Assembly (NCBI GenBank): GCA_002780805.1
Contig: PEUD01000012.1
Span: forward strand, 1-5,454
Length of the DNA stretch: 5,454 nt
Direction: 5' to 3'
DNA from: Candidatus Omnitrophica bacterium CG02_land_8_20_14_3_00__42_8
GTDB taxonomy: Bacteria; Omnitrophota; Gorgyraeia; Gorgyraeales; Gorgyraeaceae
Shown here: piece by piece, positions 5,180-5,454 of the stretch
How positions within the stretch are numbered: the first letter of the stretch is position 1
How the letters are laid out: every line of letters starts with the position of its first letter
The notes under the pieces: model-generated
What the model was told of the DNA's origin: nothing
Database searches by the model: none
The model's input: the letters and a program-made list of their open reading frames with translations, nothing else
Program-made: the position numbers and the translations under genes

Positions 5180-5454
5180 ATGCACGCATTTCTCATTCCT
5201 TTTATAATACTTATGGGTTTAGCTGTTGGCTGGTCTATAGGCGCCAATGACGCCGCTAATTCCCTCGGCACGGCAGTCGGATCCAAAGTAGTGACCTTAA
5301 AGCAAGCTGTTATATTAATAACCATATTCGGGTTTTTAGGAGCGCTTCTTCAAGGAACTCATGTTGCGAAGACTATCGGTAAAGGCATCGTGCCTATGGG
5401 TTTACTTCCCCATGATACAGCGTTATACATAGCGCTGGTTGCCTGTTTCGCGGC
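5180..5454 (+). CDS. Pit-family inorganic phosphate permease, 5' part only
   Basis: The gene runs off the right edge; 91 codons are visible. Pit proteins are cytoplasmic-membrane, cation-coupled phosphate transporters. The N-terminus is a hydrophobic helix (about 4-20) running into GANDAANSLGTAVGS (21-35), the highly conserved Pit signature in which the Asn-Asp pair belongs to the transport core. Further hydrophobic segments lie at about 43-58 and from 81 to the edge. The ATG at 5180 gives a normal N-terminal helix; a second in-frame ATG at 5213 would cut into it, so the first is preferred. No Shine-Dalgarno is visible in the 20-base gap after the small acidic gene, so it may rely on upstream translation. 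Whether a DUF47/PhoU-like partner follows cannot be seen here. Confidence 0.88.
   Translation, partial: MHAFLIPFIILMGLAVGWSIGANDAANSLGTAVGSKVVTLKQAVILITIFGFLGALLQGTHVAKTIGKGIVPMGLLPHDTALYIALVACFA

Overview
This window looks like a piece of a bacterial chromosome carrying ordinary cellular genes, all on the + strand and tightly packed. There are no phage, transposase, CRISPR or rRNA/tRNA signals. The DNA is moderately AT-rich, with frequent ATA (Ile) and AGG/AGA (Arg) codons. It has a lipoprotein with a Gram-negative style lipobox. Shine-Dalgarno use is mixed: strong GGAGG before three genes and none visible before several others. Taken with the gene set, this is compatible with an uncultivated lineage such as Omnitrophota, but that placement is an impression from codon style and gene type, not a proof.

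Layout. Bases 1-341 contain no convincing gene; their most notable feature is a GC-rich nested palindrome at 102-177 that resembles a dispersed repeat. A good sigma-70 type promoter (342-370) lies directly in front of an ATG at 379, suggesting a nearly leaderless transcript. From there run a TPR-type helical-repeat protein (379-1110) and a PilZ-domain protein (1107-1487), joined by a 4-base ATGA overlap. A 67-base gap with a small hairpin follows, then a lipoprotein with a C-terminal peptidoglycan-binding domain (1555-1977) and an RluA-family RNA pseudouridine synthase (2006-2662).

A palindrome overlapping the rluA-type stop codon (2659-2687) separates it from a CNNM/CorC-like membrane protein with a CBS pair (2696-3700), whose stop overlaps the start of a BaiN/YhiN/HI0933-family flavoprotein (3693-4883). 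A second, sequence-related palindrome again overlaps the stop codon (4880-4907). It is followed by a small acidic protein of unknown function with weak PC4-like character (4926-5159). The last feature is the 5' part of a Pit-family inorganic phosphate permease (5180 to the window edge).

How the genes may work together. TPR plus PilZ is a plausible cyclic-di-GMP-responsive pair because of translational coupling. The lipoprotein beside it would act at the cell wall, but a shared pathway is inference only. The CNNM-like protein and flavoprotein are translationally coupled. The remaining genes look like housekeeping neighbours. I do not see a clear new multi-gene system. The points most worth checking are the two stop-codon-embedding palindromes, the leaderless start, and the CorC-like protein without its usual C-terminal domain.
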